Below, one piece after another: positions 40,852 to 49,050 of a stretch of 64,000 nt of DNA. The notes beneath the pieces were generated by a model. That model saw nothing but the letters and a program-made list of their open reading frames with translations. It did not search any database and had not been told where the DNA came from. Location: assembly GCA_964581815.1 (NCBI GenBank), contig CAZORE010000024.1, forward strand, positions 9,738 to 73,737. The letters run 5' to 3'. The position numbers were made by a program, and so were the translations under genes. This DNA is from Trebonia sp964581815 (GTDB taxonomy: Bacteria > Actinomycetota > Actinomycetes > Streptosporangiales > Streptosporangiaceae). Each line of letters starts with the position of its first letter. The stretch's first letter is position 1.

Positions 40852-43296
40852 ATGGCCGGCGTTTACCCTGCGGGACAGCTTGCCTGGTTCCCGGCAGAAA
40901 ACAACGAGTTCGTCGGGCGGACAGCGGAGCTTCGCCACATCGACGGACTGCTGCGCGGCACCCGCTTGATCACGCTCACCGGCCCCGGCGGCGTCGGCAA
41001 GACCCGCATAGCGCTGCGCGCCGCCGCCGCGGCGGCGGCCAGGTACCCGGACGGGGTCCGCCTCGTCGAGCTGTCCGCGCTGCGCGACCCCGCGCTGCTG
41101 CCGCACACGGTCGCGCGCGTGCTCGAGCTCTCCGAGCACGCCCGCGACTCGCAGCGCGACGCGCTGCTCGCTCATCTGCGTGACCGCCGCCTGCTGCTCA
41201 TTCTCGACACGTGCGAGCACCTCATCGACGCCTGCGCGGAGCTTGCCGAGGAGATCCTCCTCCAGGCGCCGTATGTCACCGTGCTCGCGGCCAGCCGCGA
41301 GCCGCTCGACGTGGACGGCGAGACCACCTTCCCCGTCCGCCCGCTCCCGGTGCCCGGGGCCGAGGGGAACGGTGACGACACCCCCGCGTTCGGCCTGACC
41401 GTCCCCGTGCGCGGCGGCCACGGCAGCGGCGCGCGGACGTCAGCCGACGGCGACGCGGTCGAGCTCTTCGAACGGCGGGCCGCCGCCGCGGTGCCCGGGT
41501 TCGCGGTGACCGACGCGAACCGCGGCGACGTGATCCGCCTCTGCCAGCGGCTCGACGGCATGCCGCTCGCCATCGAGCTCGCCGCCGTCCGGCTGCGCAC
41601 GCTGCCGCTCGCGGAGCTCGCGGCCGGACTCGGCCGCAGGCTGCCGCTGCTGACCGGCGGCGACGAGGCGGGCGACGCCACGGTGACCGATAGCAGGCAC
41701 CGGACGCTGCGCGACGCGATCGGCTGGAGCTACGACCTGTGCACCGAGGCGGAGCGCAGGCTGTGGGCACGGCTGTCGGTGTTCGCCGGCACCTTCAGCG
41801 TCGGTGCCGCCCAGGAGGTCTGCGCCGGCGCGGGCCTCGACGCCGACGGCATCTTCCAGACGATCATCCGGCTCGTCGACAAGTCGGTCCTGGTGCCCGC
41901 GGAGCCGCCCGCCGCGGGCGACGGCGGCACGGCGTGGTACCGGATGCTCGACACCATCCATGAGTTCGGCGAGGACATGCTTGGCGCGTCCGGCGAGCAG
42001 GCCGCGATCCGGATGAGGTTCATCGCCCGCTACCTGGACAAGGCGCGCTACTTCGCCGGGCACCTGACGGACGCCGACCAGCTGATGAGGTTCCGCGAGC
42101 TGCGCCGCGAGCACAGCAACCTGCGGGCCGCGCTGCAGTACACGCTGGACGCCGAGCCTGCCGAGCGGCACCGCCAGGGCGCGGAGCTCGCGATCGCGCT
42201 GTACGGCTACTGGCACATGTCCGGCCTGCTCCGCGAGGGGCGGTACTGGCTGGCGAAGGTCCTCGACCTGGTTACCGAGCCGTCGCGGGAACGCGGCTGG
42301 GCCCTGGCCTGCCGCTGCTACCTCGGCGCGATGCAGGGCACGGCCGACGAGGCGGTGGCGGACGGCACCGCGGGCATCACGATCGGCATCGCGCTCGGCG
42401 ATGCACGGCTCATCGGCCGCGGCTACAACTACCTGACGCTGGCGCTGACCATCGCCGCCAGGTACGAGGAGGCGCGCGCGGCCGCGGTGCAGGCGGAGCG
42501 GACGCTTGAGGCGCTCGGCGACCGCACCGGGCTTGCCATCCTCGACGCGCACTGGGCGCACCTGTCCCATCTCGCCGGCGACCCGGAGGCGACCCTGCGC
42601 TACGCTGCCCGCGGGCTGAGCCGGTTCGACGGGACCAGGGAGTGGTGGGCGTCGGCCTGGATGCACGCGATCTCCGCGATGGCGCTGTACGGGCAGCCGG
42701 GCCGGGACGCGGAGACCGCGCGCGCGGCCACCAGGTCGCTGCTCGCCAAGCATGAGCTCGGCGACATGGTCGGCATGGCCTACTGCCTGGAGATCCACGG
42801 CTGGCTGGCCGCCCGGGCGGGGCGGCAGGCGCGGGCCGCGTGGCTGCTCGGCGCCGCGGACCCGCTCTGGACGCGGGCCGGCGGCCGGCTTGGCGGCACC
42901 ACGGCCCTCGAGCGGGTGCATGCGGACGCGATCGGGGCCAGCCGCGCGTCCCTAGGGGGTGAGAAGTTCACCGCGCTGTTCGCCGGCGGCGCCGCCGCGC
43001 CGCTCGACGAAACGGTCGCGTTCGCGGTCGCCGATGCCGACGTGCCGGGCCGCCAGGCCCTCACCGTGCCCCAGCCAAACCAGCTGACCGACCGGGAGTG
43101 GGAGATCGCTCACCTGGCCGGCGCCGGGCTGTCCGCCGAGCAGATCGCCCGGCAGACGTTCCTGTCCACGCCCGTCGTCAAGGATCACCTGGCGAGCGCG
43201 TTCGGCAAGCTCGGCATCAGCACCGCCGGCCAGCTCCGGCCGTGGCTGGATGAGCGGCTCGCCCGGCCAGGGCGCTCGGGCGGGTGGGGTGGGTAG
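40852..43296 (+). CDS. NB-ARC/TPR LuxR-family regulator, paralogue 3
   Basis: 814-residue third copy. NNEFVGRTAELRHIDGLL, Walker A GPGGVGKT (44-51), LLLILDTCEHL, AASREPLD, and repeats with AWLLGAADPLWTRAG all match paralogues 1 and 2. The C-terminal helix-turn-helix is divergent: LTDREWEIAHLAGAGLSAEQIARQTFLSTPVVKDHL has lost the usual R-T-V-x-x-H recognition helix (here PVVKDHL). It lacks the hinge repeats of the other two. ATG 40852 follows GGGGGTGAG. It converges with hppD; the 3' end runs through a G-rich tract. Confidence 0.9.
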   Translation: MAGVYPAGQLAWFPAENNEFVGRTAELRHIDGLLRGTRLITLTGPGGVGKTRIALRAAAAAAARYPDGVRLVELSALRDPALLPHTVARVLELSEHARDSQRDALLAHLRDRRLLLILDTCEHLIDACAELAEEILLQAPYVTVLAASREPLDVDGETTFPVRPLPVPGAEGNGDDTPAFGLTVPVRGGHGSGARTSADGDAVELFERRAAAAVPGFAVTDANRGDVIRLCQRLDGMPLAIELAAVRLRTLPLAELAAGLGRRLPLLTGGDEAGDATVTDSRHRTLRDAIGWSYDLCTEAERRLWARLSVFAGTFSVGAAQEVCAGAGLDADGIFQTIIRLVDKSVLVPAEPPAAGDGGTAWYRMLDTIHEFGEDMLGASGEQAAIRMRFIARYLDKARYFAGHLTDADQLMRFRELRREHSNLRAALQYTLDAEPAERHRQGAELAIALYGYWHMSGLLREGRYWLAKVLDLVTEPSRERGWALACRCYLGAMQGTADEAVADGTAGITIGIALGDARLIGRGYNYLTLALTIAARYEEARAAAVQAERTLEALGDRTGLAILDAHWAHLSHLAGDPEATLRYAARGLSRFDGTREWWASAWMHAISAMALYGQPGRDAETARAATRSLLAKHELGDMVGMAYCLEIHGWLAARAGRQARAAWLLGAADPLWTRAGGRLGGTTALERVHADAIGASRASLGGEKFTALFAGGAAAPLDETVAFAVADADVPGRQALTVPQPNQLTDREWEIAHLAGAGLSAEQIARQTFLSTPVVKDHLASAFGKLGISTAGQLRPWLDERLARPGRSGGWGG

Positions 43297-43313
43297 GGCG
43301 GGGTAAGACGGGG
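43278..43313 (+). other. G-quadruplex-type motif spanning a stop codon
   Basis: Seven runs of three or more G with 1-6-nt spacers, around the stop codon (43294-43296) of the third LuxR gene and in the 28-bp gap to convergent hppD. Also contains GGGGTAAG twice. It may serve as a termination or blocking element in place of a hairpin. Confidence 0.5.
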
Positions 43314-43324
43314 TAAGGCAGGCG

Positions 43325-44482
43325 TCAGAGGTTGCCGCGCCGCTCCTGCTCGCGCTCGATCGCCTCGAAGAGCGCCTGGAAGTTGCCCTTGCCGAAGCCG
43401 AGCGAGCCGTGCCGCTCGATGAACTCGAAGAACACGGTCGGCCGGTCGCCGACCGGCTTGGTGAAGATCTGCAGCAGGTAGCCGTCCTCGTCGCGGTCGA
43501 CCAGGATGCCGCGCTTGCGCAGCTCCTCCACGGGGACCCGGACCTGGCCGATCCGCTGCCGCAGCACCGGGTCGGTGTAGTACGAGTCTGGCGTGGCGAG
43601 GAACTCGACGCCCCGGGCGCGCAGCGTGTCGACGGTCTCGCAGATGTCGGGCGTGGCGAGGGCCAGGTGCTGCACGCCGGAGCCACGGTAGAACTCCAGG
43701 TACTCGTCGATCTGCGACTTCTTCTTGCCGACGGCGGGTTCGTTCAGCGGGAACTTCACCCGGTGGTCCCCGCTCGCCACCACCTTGCTCATCAGCGCGG
43801 AGTACTCGGTGGCGATGTCGTCGCCGATGAACTCGGCCAGGTTGGTGAAGCCCATCACCCGGTGGTAGAAGGCCACCCACTCGTCCATGGCGCCAAGCTC
43901 CACGTTGCCGACGACGTGGTCGAGCGCGACGAACGCGGGCGCCTCAAGGACGGCGCTGCCGCGCGCCGCGTACCCGGGAAGGTAAGGGCCGTGGTAGCGG
44001 GAGCGGTCCACCAGCGTGTGCGTGGTGTCACCGTAGGTCCTGATCGCCGCGGTGCGCACCGTGCCGTGCTCGTCACTCGTGTCACGCGGCTCAGCCGCGA
44101 TCGTGGCTCCCGCCGCGCGGGCATGCGCCACGCACTTGTCCACGTCGGGCACCTCGAGCGCCACGTCGAGCACGCCGTCGCCGTGCTTGCGGTGGTGGTC
44201 GGCGACCGGGCTGTCCGGGCTGACCGCGCCCTTGATGACGAACCTGACCTTTCCCGCCGTCAGCACGTAGGCGTGGTGGTCACGGTTCCCGGTCTCCGGC
44301 CCGGAGTACGCCTCAAGCCGCATGCCGAAGGCCAGCTGGAAGTACGCCGCCGACTGCGTCGCGTTCCCCGCCGCCCAGACGACCGCGTCCCAGCCGGTGA
44401 CCGGGAACGGGTCGTGGCTGGTGTCATGGGCAACCACGCCCGTCAGGGTGTCGGTGTCGAGGAGTTCCTGGCTGACTGTCAT
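43325..44482 (-). CDS. hppD: 4-hydroxyphenylpyruvate dioxygenase
   Basis: 385-residue Fe(II) dioxygenase that converts 4-hydroxyphenylpyruvate to homogentisate in tyrosine degradation. Two VOC-like barrels; the iron ligands in the C-terminal one are H189 (ALDHVVGNV), H272 (GVQHLALATPDI) and E353 (TVFFEFIERHG). The C-terminal helix (GFGKGNFQALFEAIEREQ) that gates the active site is intact. Length and motifs are fully typical. Divergent from an Lrp/AsnC regulator 181 bp away, the usual arrangement in actinomycetes. No hmgA or other homogentisate gene is in the window. Confidence 0.96.
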   Translation of the reverse strand: MTVSQELLDTDTLTGVVAHDTSHDPFPVTGWDAVVWAAGNATQSAAYFQLAFGMRLEAYSGPETGNRDHHAYVLTAGKVRFVIKGAVSPDSPVADHHRKHGDGVLDVALEVPDVDKCVAHARAAGATIAAEPRDTSDEHGTVRTAAIRTYGDTTHTLVDRSRYHGPYLPGYAARGSAVLEAPAFVALDHVVGNVELGAMDEWVAFYHRVMGFTNLAEFIGDDIATEYSALMSKVVASGDHRVKFPLNEPAVGKKKSQIDEYLEFYRGSGVQHLALATPDICETVDTLRARGVEFLATPDSYYTDPVLRQRIGQVRVPVEELRKRGILVDRDEDGYLLQIFTKPVGDRPTVFFEFIERHGSLGFGKGNFQALFEAIEREQERRGNL

Positions 44483-44663
44483 CGGTTGCCTCCGGCGCTT
44501 CCGCTAGCAGGTGACGATCTGGTGCCATCAGAACGGGTGCGGGTGTCACTAGTCAACCACCCCATCTTTTGCTAGCTGTATTGAGCATTCTGCGGATGTG
44601 GTGCGATATTTATCTAGACAGATTGACTATCTTTATCCGGTAGATGGTTATGGAGGTGCTTCG

Positions 44664-45161
44664 ATGGCGGAGCTTGACGCGCTGGACCTTGCGCTCATCA
44701 CCGCGCTGCGGGAGAACCCGCGCGCCGGCGCGCTCGAGCTGTCCCGGGTCACCCGGGTCGCCCGGGCCACCGTGGAGTCGCGGCTCAAGCGCATGGAGCA
44801 GGCCGGGGTGATCACCGGCTACGGCCCGGACATCGACGTGACCGCCGCCGGGTTCACCGTGCTCGCGTTCGTCACGCTGTCGATCGCCCAGGGCGCCCTC
44901 GACGCGGTGCAGGCGGACCTCGCGGCGATCCCCGCGGTGCTCGAGGCCTACGCGGTCACCGGCTCGGCGGACGTCGTCTGCAAGGTCGCGGCCACCTCCC
45001 ACGCCGACCTGCAGCAGGTGCTGCTGCGCATCGATTCCTCCCCCTCAGTCGCCCGCTCGACGTCCGCGATCGCCCTGTCCACGGTCATCACCCCGCGCGA
45101 CCTCCCGCTGCTCACCTCCCGCGCGCCGGCCACGGTCCCCCGCTCCCCCGCGTTCCGCTGA
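44664..45161 (+). CDS. Lrp/AsnC-family transcriptional regulator
   Basis: 165-residue Lrp-type regulator. N-terminal DALDLALITALRENPRAGALELSRVTRVARATVESRLKRMEQAGVI is the helix-turn-helix; the second half (VLAFVTLSIAQG, AYAVTGSADVVCKVAA) is the RAM ligand domain. ATG 44664 has GGAGGT upstream. Divergent from hppD, so it probably senses an aromatic amino acid or its keto acid and controls hppD. An AT-rich stretch with ATCT-AGAC-AGAT near 44614-44625 in the shared region is a possible binding site. Confidence 0.88.
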   Translation: MAELDALDLALITALRENPRAGALELSRVTRVARATVESRLKRMEQAGVITGYGPDIDVTAAGFTVLAFVTLSIAQGALDAVQADLAAIPAVLEAYAVTGSADVVCKVAATSHADLQQVLLRIDSSPSVARSTSAIALSTVITPRDLPLLTSRAPATVPRSPAFR

Positions 45162-45184
45162 GCCCCTGCTTCGGGCTGGGCGGG

Positions 45185-45658
45185 TCAATGAGAGCCGGCC
45201 AGGCCCGTCCAGGGAGGGGACGGCTCGCCCAGGGCGGCGACGTTGGCTGACAGGCGCGTGAGAAGTGCGGCCAGGGTGGCTTCGTCGGCGTCGTCCAGGC
45301 CGGCTCGCAGCTTTGCGTCGAAGGCGACCGCGGCGGCCCGGAGGCGGAGGAACGCCTGGTTGCCCTTGTCCGTCAGCGTGACGACCTGGACGCGGCGGTT
45401 GGCCGCATCGCGCGTCCGGGTGATCAGGCCGTCGGCGTCCATCGCGTTCAGGTGATGGGTCAGCGTCGCCTCGCGGATGCCGACCGCCTCGGCCAGGTCG
45501 CGCTGCGGGCCCGGCCGGCCGATGGTCAGGTTGAGCAGGATCAGCCACACCGGAAGGCTGCCGCCCGCGTCGGCCAGGGCCTTGTCGAAGGCGCGCCCGA
45601 CGGACCGGGCCGCCTGGTTGAGGCGCAGCCCGATCGGAAGGGGGAACGGCTCTGGCAT
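45185..45658 (-). CDS. MarR-family regulator
   Basis: 157-residue winged-helix regulator: RLNQAARSVGRAFDKALADAG, then LAEAVGIREATLTHHLNAMDADGLITRTRDAANRRVQVVTLTDKG. The recognition helix is EATLTHHLNAM and the wing is DAANRRVQVV. ATG 45658 is chosen; an upstream ATG at 45682 would overlap the inverted repeat. The palindromic region on its upstream side also precedes the divergent deazaflavin-dependent reductase gene, so it probably represses both. Confidence 0.85.
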   Translation of the reverse strand: MPEPFPLPIGLRLNQAARSVGRAFDKALADAGGSLPVWLILLNLTIGRPGPQRDLAEAVGIREATLTHHLNAMDADGLITRTRDAANRRVQVVTLTDKGNQAFLRLRAAAVAFDAKLRAGLDDADEATLAALLTRLSANVAALGEPSPPWTGLAGSH

Positions 45659-45679
45659 GCCCGTCAGCGTAACACCACC

Positions 45680-45719
45680 CATCGAAGGCTAATAGTTTGA
45701 CATCTAAGCTTTCGATGTC
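45680..45719. promoter_or_regulatory. Operator region between MarR and reductase genes
   Basis: Two overlapping inverted repeats: CATCGAA (45680-45686) with TTCGATG (45711-45717), and GACATC (45699-45704) with GATGTC (45714-45719). TCTAAG also occurs twice. Suitable as a MarR binding site for both divergent genes. Confidence 0.5.
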
Positions 45720-45771
45720 TAAGTTATGGCTGATAAGCCCGTTGAGGGAAACCAAAGGAAGGAGCACCCTC

Positions 45772-46260
45772 GTGGCGATGACGGCTTTCCCCGAGGAAGC
45801 GGCGGCCGCGGGACGGCGGCAGGCGCGCATGATGCGGGTGGTCAACGTGCCCATGCGCGCCGTGCTGCGGCTGCCGTTCGCGACGCCGCTGTCGGCGAAC
45901 CTGATGCTTATCTCGTATACCGGCGTCAAGTCCGGCAAGGCGTACCGGCAGCCGGTGAGCTACGCGCGCGACGGTGAGATGCTGCTGACCCCCGGCGGCG
46001 GGCGGTGGACGCTCAACCTGAAGAACGGCAGGCGGGTCCGGCTCCGGCTGCGCGGCCGCGACGTGCCCGCGCACGCCGACCTGGTCGCCGACCCAGCCGA
46101 GGTGGAGCGGCTGCTCGGCGTCATCGCCGTCGGCAACCCGCGCGCGATGCGCTACCTGCCGATCCCCCGCGACGGCGACGGGCGCCTCGACCCGGACGCC
46201 CTCGCCGCGGCCATCGGCCACGGCTTCCGCGTCGTCCGCTGGCACCTGGACCCGGCGTAG
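45772..46260 (+). CDS. Deazaflavin (F420)-dependent nitroreductase-family protein
   Basis: 162-residue protein of the DDN/FDOR-B split-barrel group. The LMLISYTGVKSGKAYRQPVSYARDGEMLLTPGG segment and WTLNLKNGRRVRLRLRGRD are the F420-binding strand and loop. The family reduces quinones or nitro compounds with F420H2. The GTG at 45772 has AAGGAG at a good distance; an ATG two codons later is the alternative. Divergent MarR gene next door. Confidence 0.82.
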   Translation: MAMTAFPEEAAAAGRRQARMMRVVNVPMRAVLRLPFATPLSANLMLISYTGVKSGKAYRQPVSYARDGEMLLTPGGGRWTLNLKNGRRVRLRLRGRDVPAHADLVADPAEVERLLGVIAVGNPRAMRYLPIPRDGDGRLDPDALAAAIGHGFRVVRWHLDPA

Positions 46261-46372
46261 GCGCGGTACTACCTGACGAGCATCGTCTCCCCCGGGCGCC
46301 GACGGTTAACGGCCCGCTCACCGGCCGCACTCGCTCGTTACCTCCGCATGTGCCTTAGCGGCCACCCTCATT

Positions 46373-46389
46373 TACTACGTGTTGTAGTA
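46373..46389. promoter_or_regulatory. BlaI/CopY-like palindrome upstream of cydA
   Basis: TACTAC (46373-46378) and GTAGTA (46384-46389) around GTGTT, 21 bp before the cydA ATG. BlaI/CopY-family repressors bind TACTAC/GTAGTA-type palindromes, with one fewer central base in classic sites. Suggests repressor control of the cyd operon; the repressor itself is not in the window. Confidence 0.5.
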
Positions 46390-46410
46390 GCAGGTGTAGG
46401 GTCGGGGCAC

Positions 46411-47877
46411 ATGGACGTGAACCAGCACTACCTGTTCGAGGCGCGGCAGATGCAGGCGCTGTCACTGGCCGTGCACATCCCGCTGGTGTGCTTCGGCATC
46501 GCGTTCCCCGTGCTCGTGCTGTTCGCCGAGTGGCGGTACCTGCGGACCGGGGACGAGCTGTACCGGACGCTGGCCCGGCGGTGGTCGCGGATCATGCTGG
46601 CGCTGTTCGCGGTCGGGGTGGTGACCGGCACCATCCTGTCCTTCGAACTTGGGCTGCTGTGGCCGGTCTGGATGCAGGACTTCGGGAACGTGTTCGGGCT
46701 CGGGTTCACCCTCGAGGGGTTCTCCTTCTTCCTTGAGGCGATCTTCATCGGGATCTACGCCTACGGCTGGGACCGGCTGCCCGCCCGCGCGCACTTCCTC
46801 GCCGGGATCCCGGTCGCGGTCGCGGGCGTCGCCGGGTCGCTGTTCGTCATCGCGGTGAACGGGTGGATGAACCATCCCTCCGGGTTCACCCTGGTGGACG
46901 GGCGGGCGGCGGACGTGCGCCCGTGGTCGGCGCTGTTCGCTAACCCGATGTTCTGGAGCGAGTACGTGCACATGTACTTCGCCGCGTACATCGTGTGCGG
47001 TTTCCTGCTGGCCGGCGCGTACGCGTGGGCAATGCTGCGCGGCAGGCGCGGCCGGTACGAGCGGACGGCGCTCGGCATCAGCCTGGCCGCCGGCTCGGTG
47101 GCCGCGCCGCTGCAGGTGATCGTCGGTGACTGGGCGGCGCGGGACGTGGCCGCCGACCAGCCGGTCAAGCTCGCCGCGATGGAAGGGCTCGCCACGACGA
47201 CGCGCGGCGCGGCCGAGCACCTGCTCGGCTGGTACAACGGGCACGCGGTCGTGTGGGGCGTCGAGATACCACGGCTGCTCTCGCTGCTCGCCTTCCATAA
47301 CCCCGACGCCACGGTCAAGGGGCTGGACATCGTGCCGCTGGCCGACCAGCCGCCGGTCAACGTCGTGCGGATCTCCTTCCAGACCATGGTCGGCATCGGC
47401 ACGCTGCTCGCGCTCCTCGGCCTGGTGTACCTGTACCTGCGGTTGCGGCGCCGTGGCCTGCCGCGCCCGCTGCTGTGGGCCGTGGTCGCCGCGGGGCCGC
47501 TGTCGGTGGTCGCGCTGATCGCCGGGTGGATCACCACCGAGGTCGGGCGGCAACCGTGGATCGTGTACGACGTCCAGCGGGTCTCGCAGGCGGTCACCGG
47601 GGCCAGCGACATCCCGGTCGGCTACGGCACCCTGTCGGCGGTGTACCTCGCGCTCGCGGGGATCGTGTTCCTCATCCTGCGGCGCCTCGCCCGGATCCCG
47701 CTGCCTCCTGAGGCCGCCGGGCCGCCGGAGCCGGCGGGTGCTCAGGGGGTACGGAACGATGGCTTACGTTCCCGTCGCCTTCATCCTCGCCGGGATGGCG
47801 GCGTACACGGTGCTGGCCGGCGCCGACTTCGGCGCGGGGCTGTGGACGCTGCTCACTGTCTCGCCGCGCCTGACTGA
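46411..47877 (+). CDS. cydA: Cytochrome bd ubiquinol oxidase subunit I
   Basis: 488-residue integral membrane subunit of the bd quinol oxidase, which passes electrons from quinol to oxygen with high affinity. About nine helices. The heme-ligand His is in MQALSLAVHIPLVC (H22); the conserved GWITTEVGRQPWIVY segment marks the quinol site. The short Q-loop type is seen. ATG 46411 is chosen. The frame continues 119 bp into cydB, giving an out-of-family Arg/Gly-rich tail (QGVRNDGLRSRRLHPRRDG onward) of about 40 residues; relatives end before it, so the stop may have been lost or there is a frameshift near 47740. Confidence 0.93.
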   Translation: MDVNQHYLFEARQMQALSLAVHIPLVCFGIAFPVLVLFAEWRYLRTGDELYRTLARRWSRIMLALFAVGVVTGTILSFELGLLWPVWMQDFGNVFGLGFTLEGFSFFLEAIFIGIYAYGWDRLPARAHFLAGIPVAVAGVAGSLFVIAVNGWMNHPSGFTLVDGRAADVRPWSALFANPMFWSEYVHMYFAAYIVCGFLLAGAYAWAMLRGRRGRYERTALGISLAAGSVAAPLQVIVGDWAARDVAADQPVKLAAMEGLATTTRGAAEHLLGWYNGHAVVWGVEIPRLLSLLAFHNPDATVKGLDIVPLADQPPVNVVRISFQTMVGIGTLLALLGLVYLYLRLRRRGLPRPLLWAVVAAGPLSVVALIAGWITTEVGRQPWIVYDVQRVSQAVTGASDIPVGYGTLSAVYLALAGIVFLILRRLARIPLPPEAAGPPEPAGAQGVRNDGLRSRRLHPRRDGGVHGAGRRRLRRGAVDAAHCLAAPD

Positions 47878-48991
47878 CGGGCCCGGCGGGCAACGGGTGC
47901 GGGACCAGGCCAGGCACGCGATGGGGCCGGTCTGGGAGGCCAACCACGTCTGGCTGATCTTCGTGCTCGTGGTGTGCTGGACGGCGTACCCGGTGGCGTT
48001 CGGCTCGATCGCCTCGACCCTCGCGGCGCCGCTGCTGATCGCCGCGATCGGGATCATCTTCCGCGGCGCGGCGTACGCGCTGCGCGGGGTCGCGGACACC
48101 TCGCGGGCCGCGGAGAACCTGCTTGGCCTCTCCTCAGTGCTCACCCCGTTCGCGCTCGGCACGGCGGTCGGGGCGATCGCCGTCGGCCGGGTCCCGGTGG
48201 GCAACGCGGCGGGCAACCAGCTGACCTCGTGGCTCTCCCCCGCGCCGGTGCTCGTCGGGGCCCTGGCGGTGGCGTTCTCCGGGTACCTGGCGGCGGTGTT
48301 CCTCGCCGCCGACTCGGTGCGCTACGGCCACGCCGCGCTTGCCGCCGCCTTCCGGCGGCGGGCCCTGCTGGCGGGCGCGCTGTCCGGCGCGCTCGCCCTG
48401 GCCGGGCTGCTCGTGATGCGCGGGTCCGGGCTCGACCTCACGACCGGGGCCGCGCTCGCGCTTGTCGGCGTGTCCGGTGCCGCCGGGCTCGCCACGCTCG
48501 CCTTGTGCTGGGCGTCCAGGTTCGGGCTCGCCCGGCTGACGGCGGCGCTCGCGGTGGCGGCGGTCGTCGTCGGCTGGGCGGCGGCGCAGGCGCCCCGGTT
48601 CCTGCCCGGCATGACCGTGACGCAGGCCGCCGCCGGGATGAGCACGCTGACCGCCCTGGTTATCGCGGTCTGCTGCGGGCTCGCCGTGCTGGTCCCGTCG
48701 CTCGCCCTGCTGTTCGCGCTGTTCCTGCGGGGGCGGCTTGACACCCCGGACTCGCCCGCGGCCGCAGCCGGTCCCGCCGCGCCCCCGGGTGAGGCGGCCG
48801 GGCTCATCCGTGGCCCGGCCGGGCGCCTCGGCGCGGCGCCGCTCGGGCTGGCGGCACTACTCGGGCTGGCGGCCGGGGCCGGGCTGCTGGTATTCGCCGA
48901 CGCGCCGTGGGCCCCCGTGCTCGGCGTGGCCGGCCTCCTGCTGTGCGCGGTGGCCGTGTTCGCGCTGGCCGCGACGCCGCCCGACGACTGA
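47759..48991 (+). CDS. cydB: Cytochrome bd ubiquinol oxidase subunit II
   Basis: 410-residue subunit II, eight to nine helices: YVPVAFILAGMAAYTVLAGADFGAG, EANHVWLIFVLVVCWTAYPVAFGSI and a long C-terminal half. The EANHVWLI motif is conserved in CydB. The ATG at 47759 lies within the long cydA frame. No cydC or cydD (heme exporter) gene follows, so they must be elsewhere or fused. The cyd operon ends at a pair of CCGCCCG/CGGGCGG arms before the convergent DUF4032 gene. Confidence 0.92.
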   Translation: MAYVPVAFILAGMAAYTVLAGADFGAGLWTLLTVSPRLTDGPGGQRVRDQARHAMGPVWEANHVWLIFVLVVCWTAYPVAFGSIASTLAAPLLIAAIGIIFRGAAYALRGVADTSRAAENLLGLSSVLTPFALGTAVGAIAVGRVPVGNAAGNQLTSWLSPAPVLVGALAVAFSGYLAAVFLAADSVRYGHAALAAAFRRRALLAGALSGALALAGLLVMRGSGLDLTTGAALALVGVSGAAGLATLALCWASRFGLARLTAALAVAAVVVGWAAAQAPRFLPGMTVTQAAAGMSTLTALVIAVCCGLAVLVPSLALLFALFLRGRLDTPDSPAAAAGPAAPPGEAAGLIRGPAGRLGAAPLGLAALLGLAAGAGLLVFADAPWAPVLGVAGLLLCAVAVFALAATPPDD

Positions 48992-49050
48992 TCCCGCCCG
49001 CCGGATGAGTAACGGGCGTGACGGGCGGAGCACGGACTCGTTCGGGATGC

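Noticed and set aside
46462..47553. Leftward open frame opposite cydA
   Set aside because: Pro/Arg/Gln/His-rich with no domain; cydA on the other strand is unambiguous.
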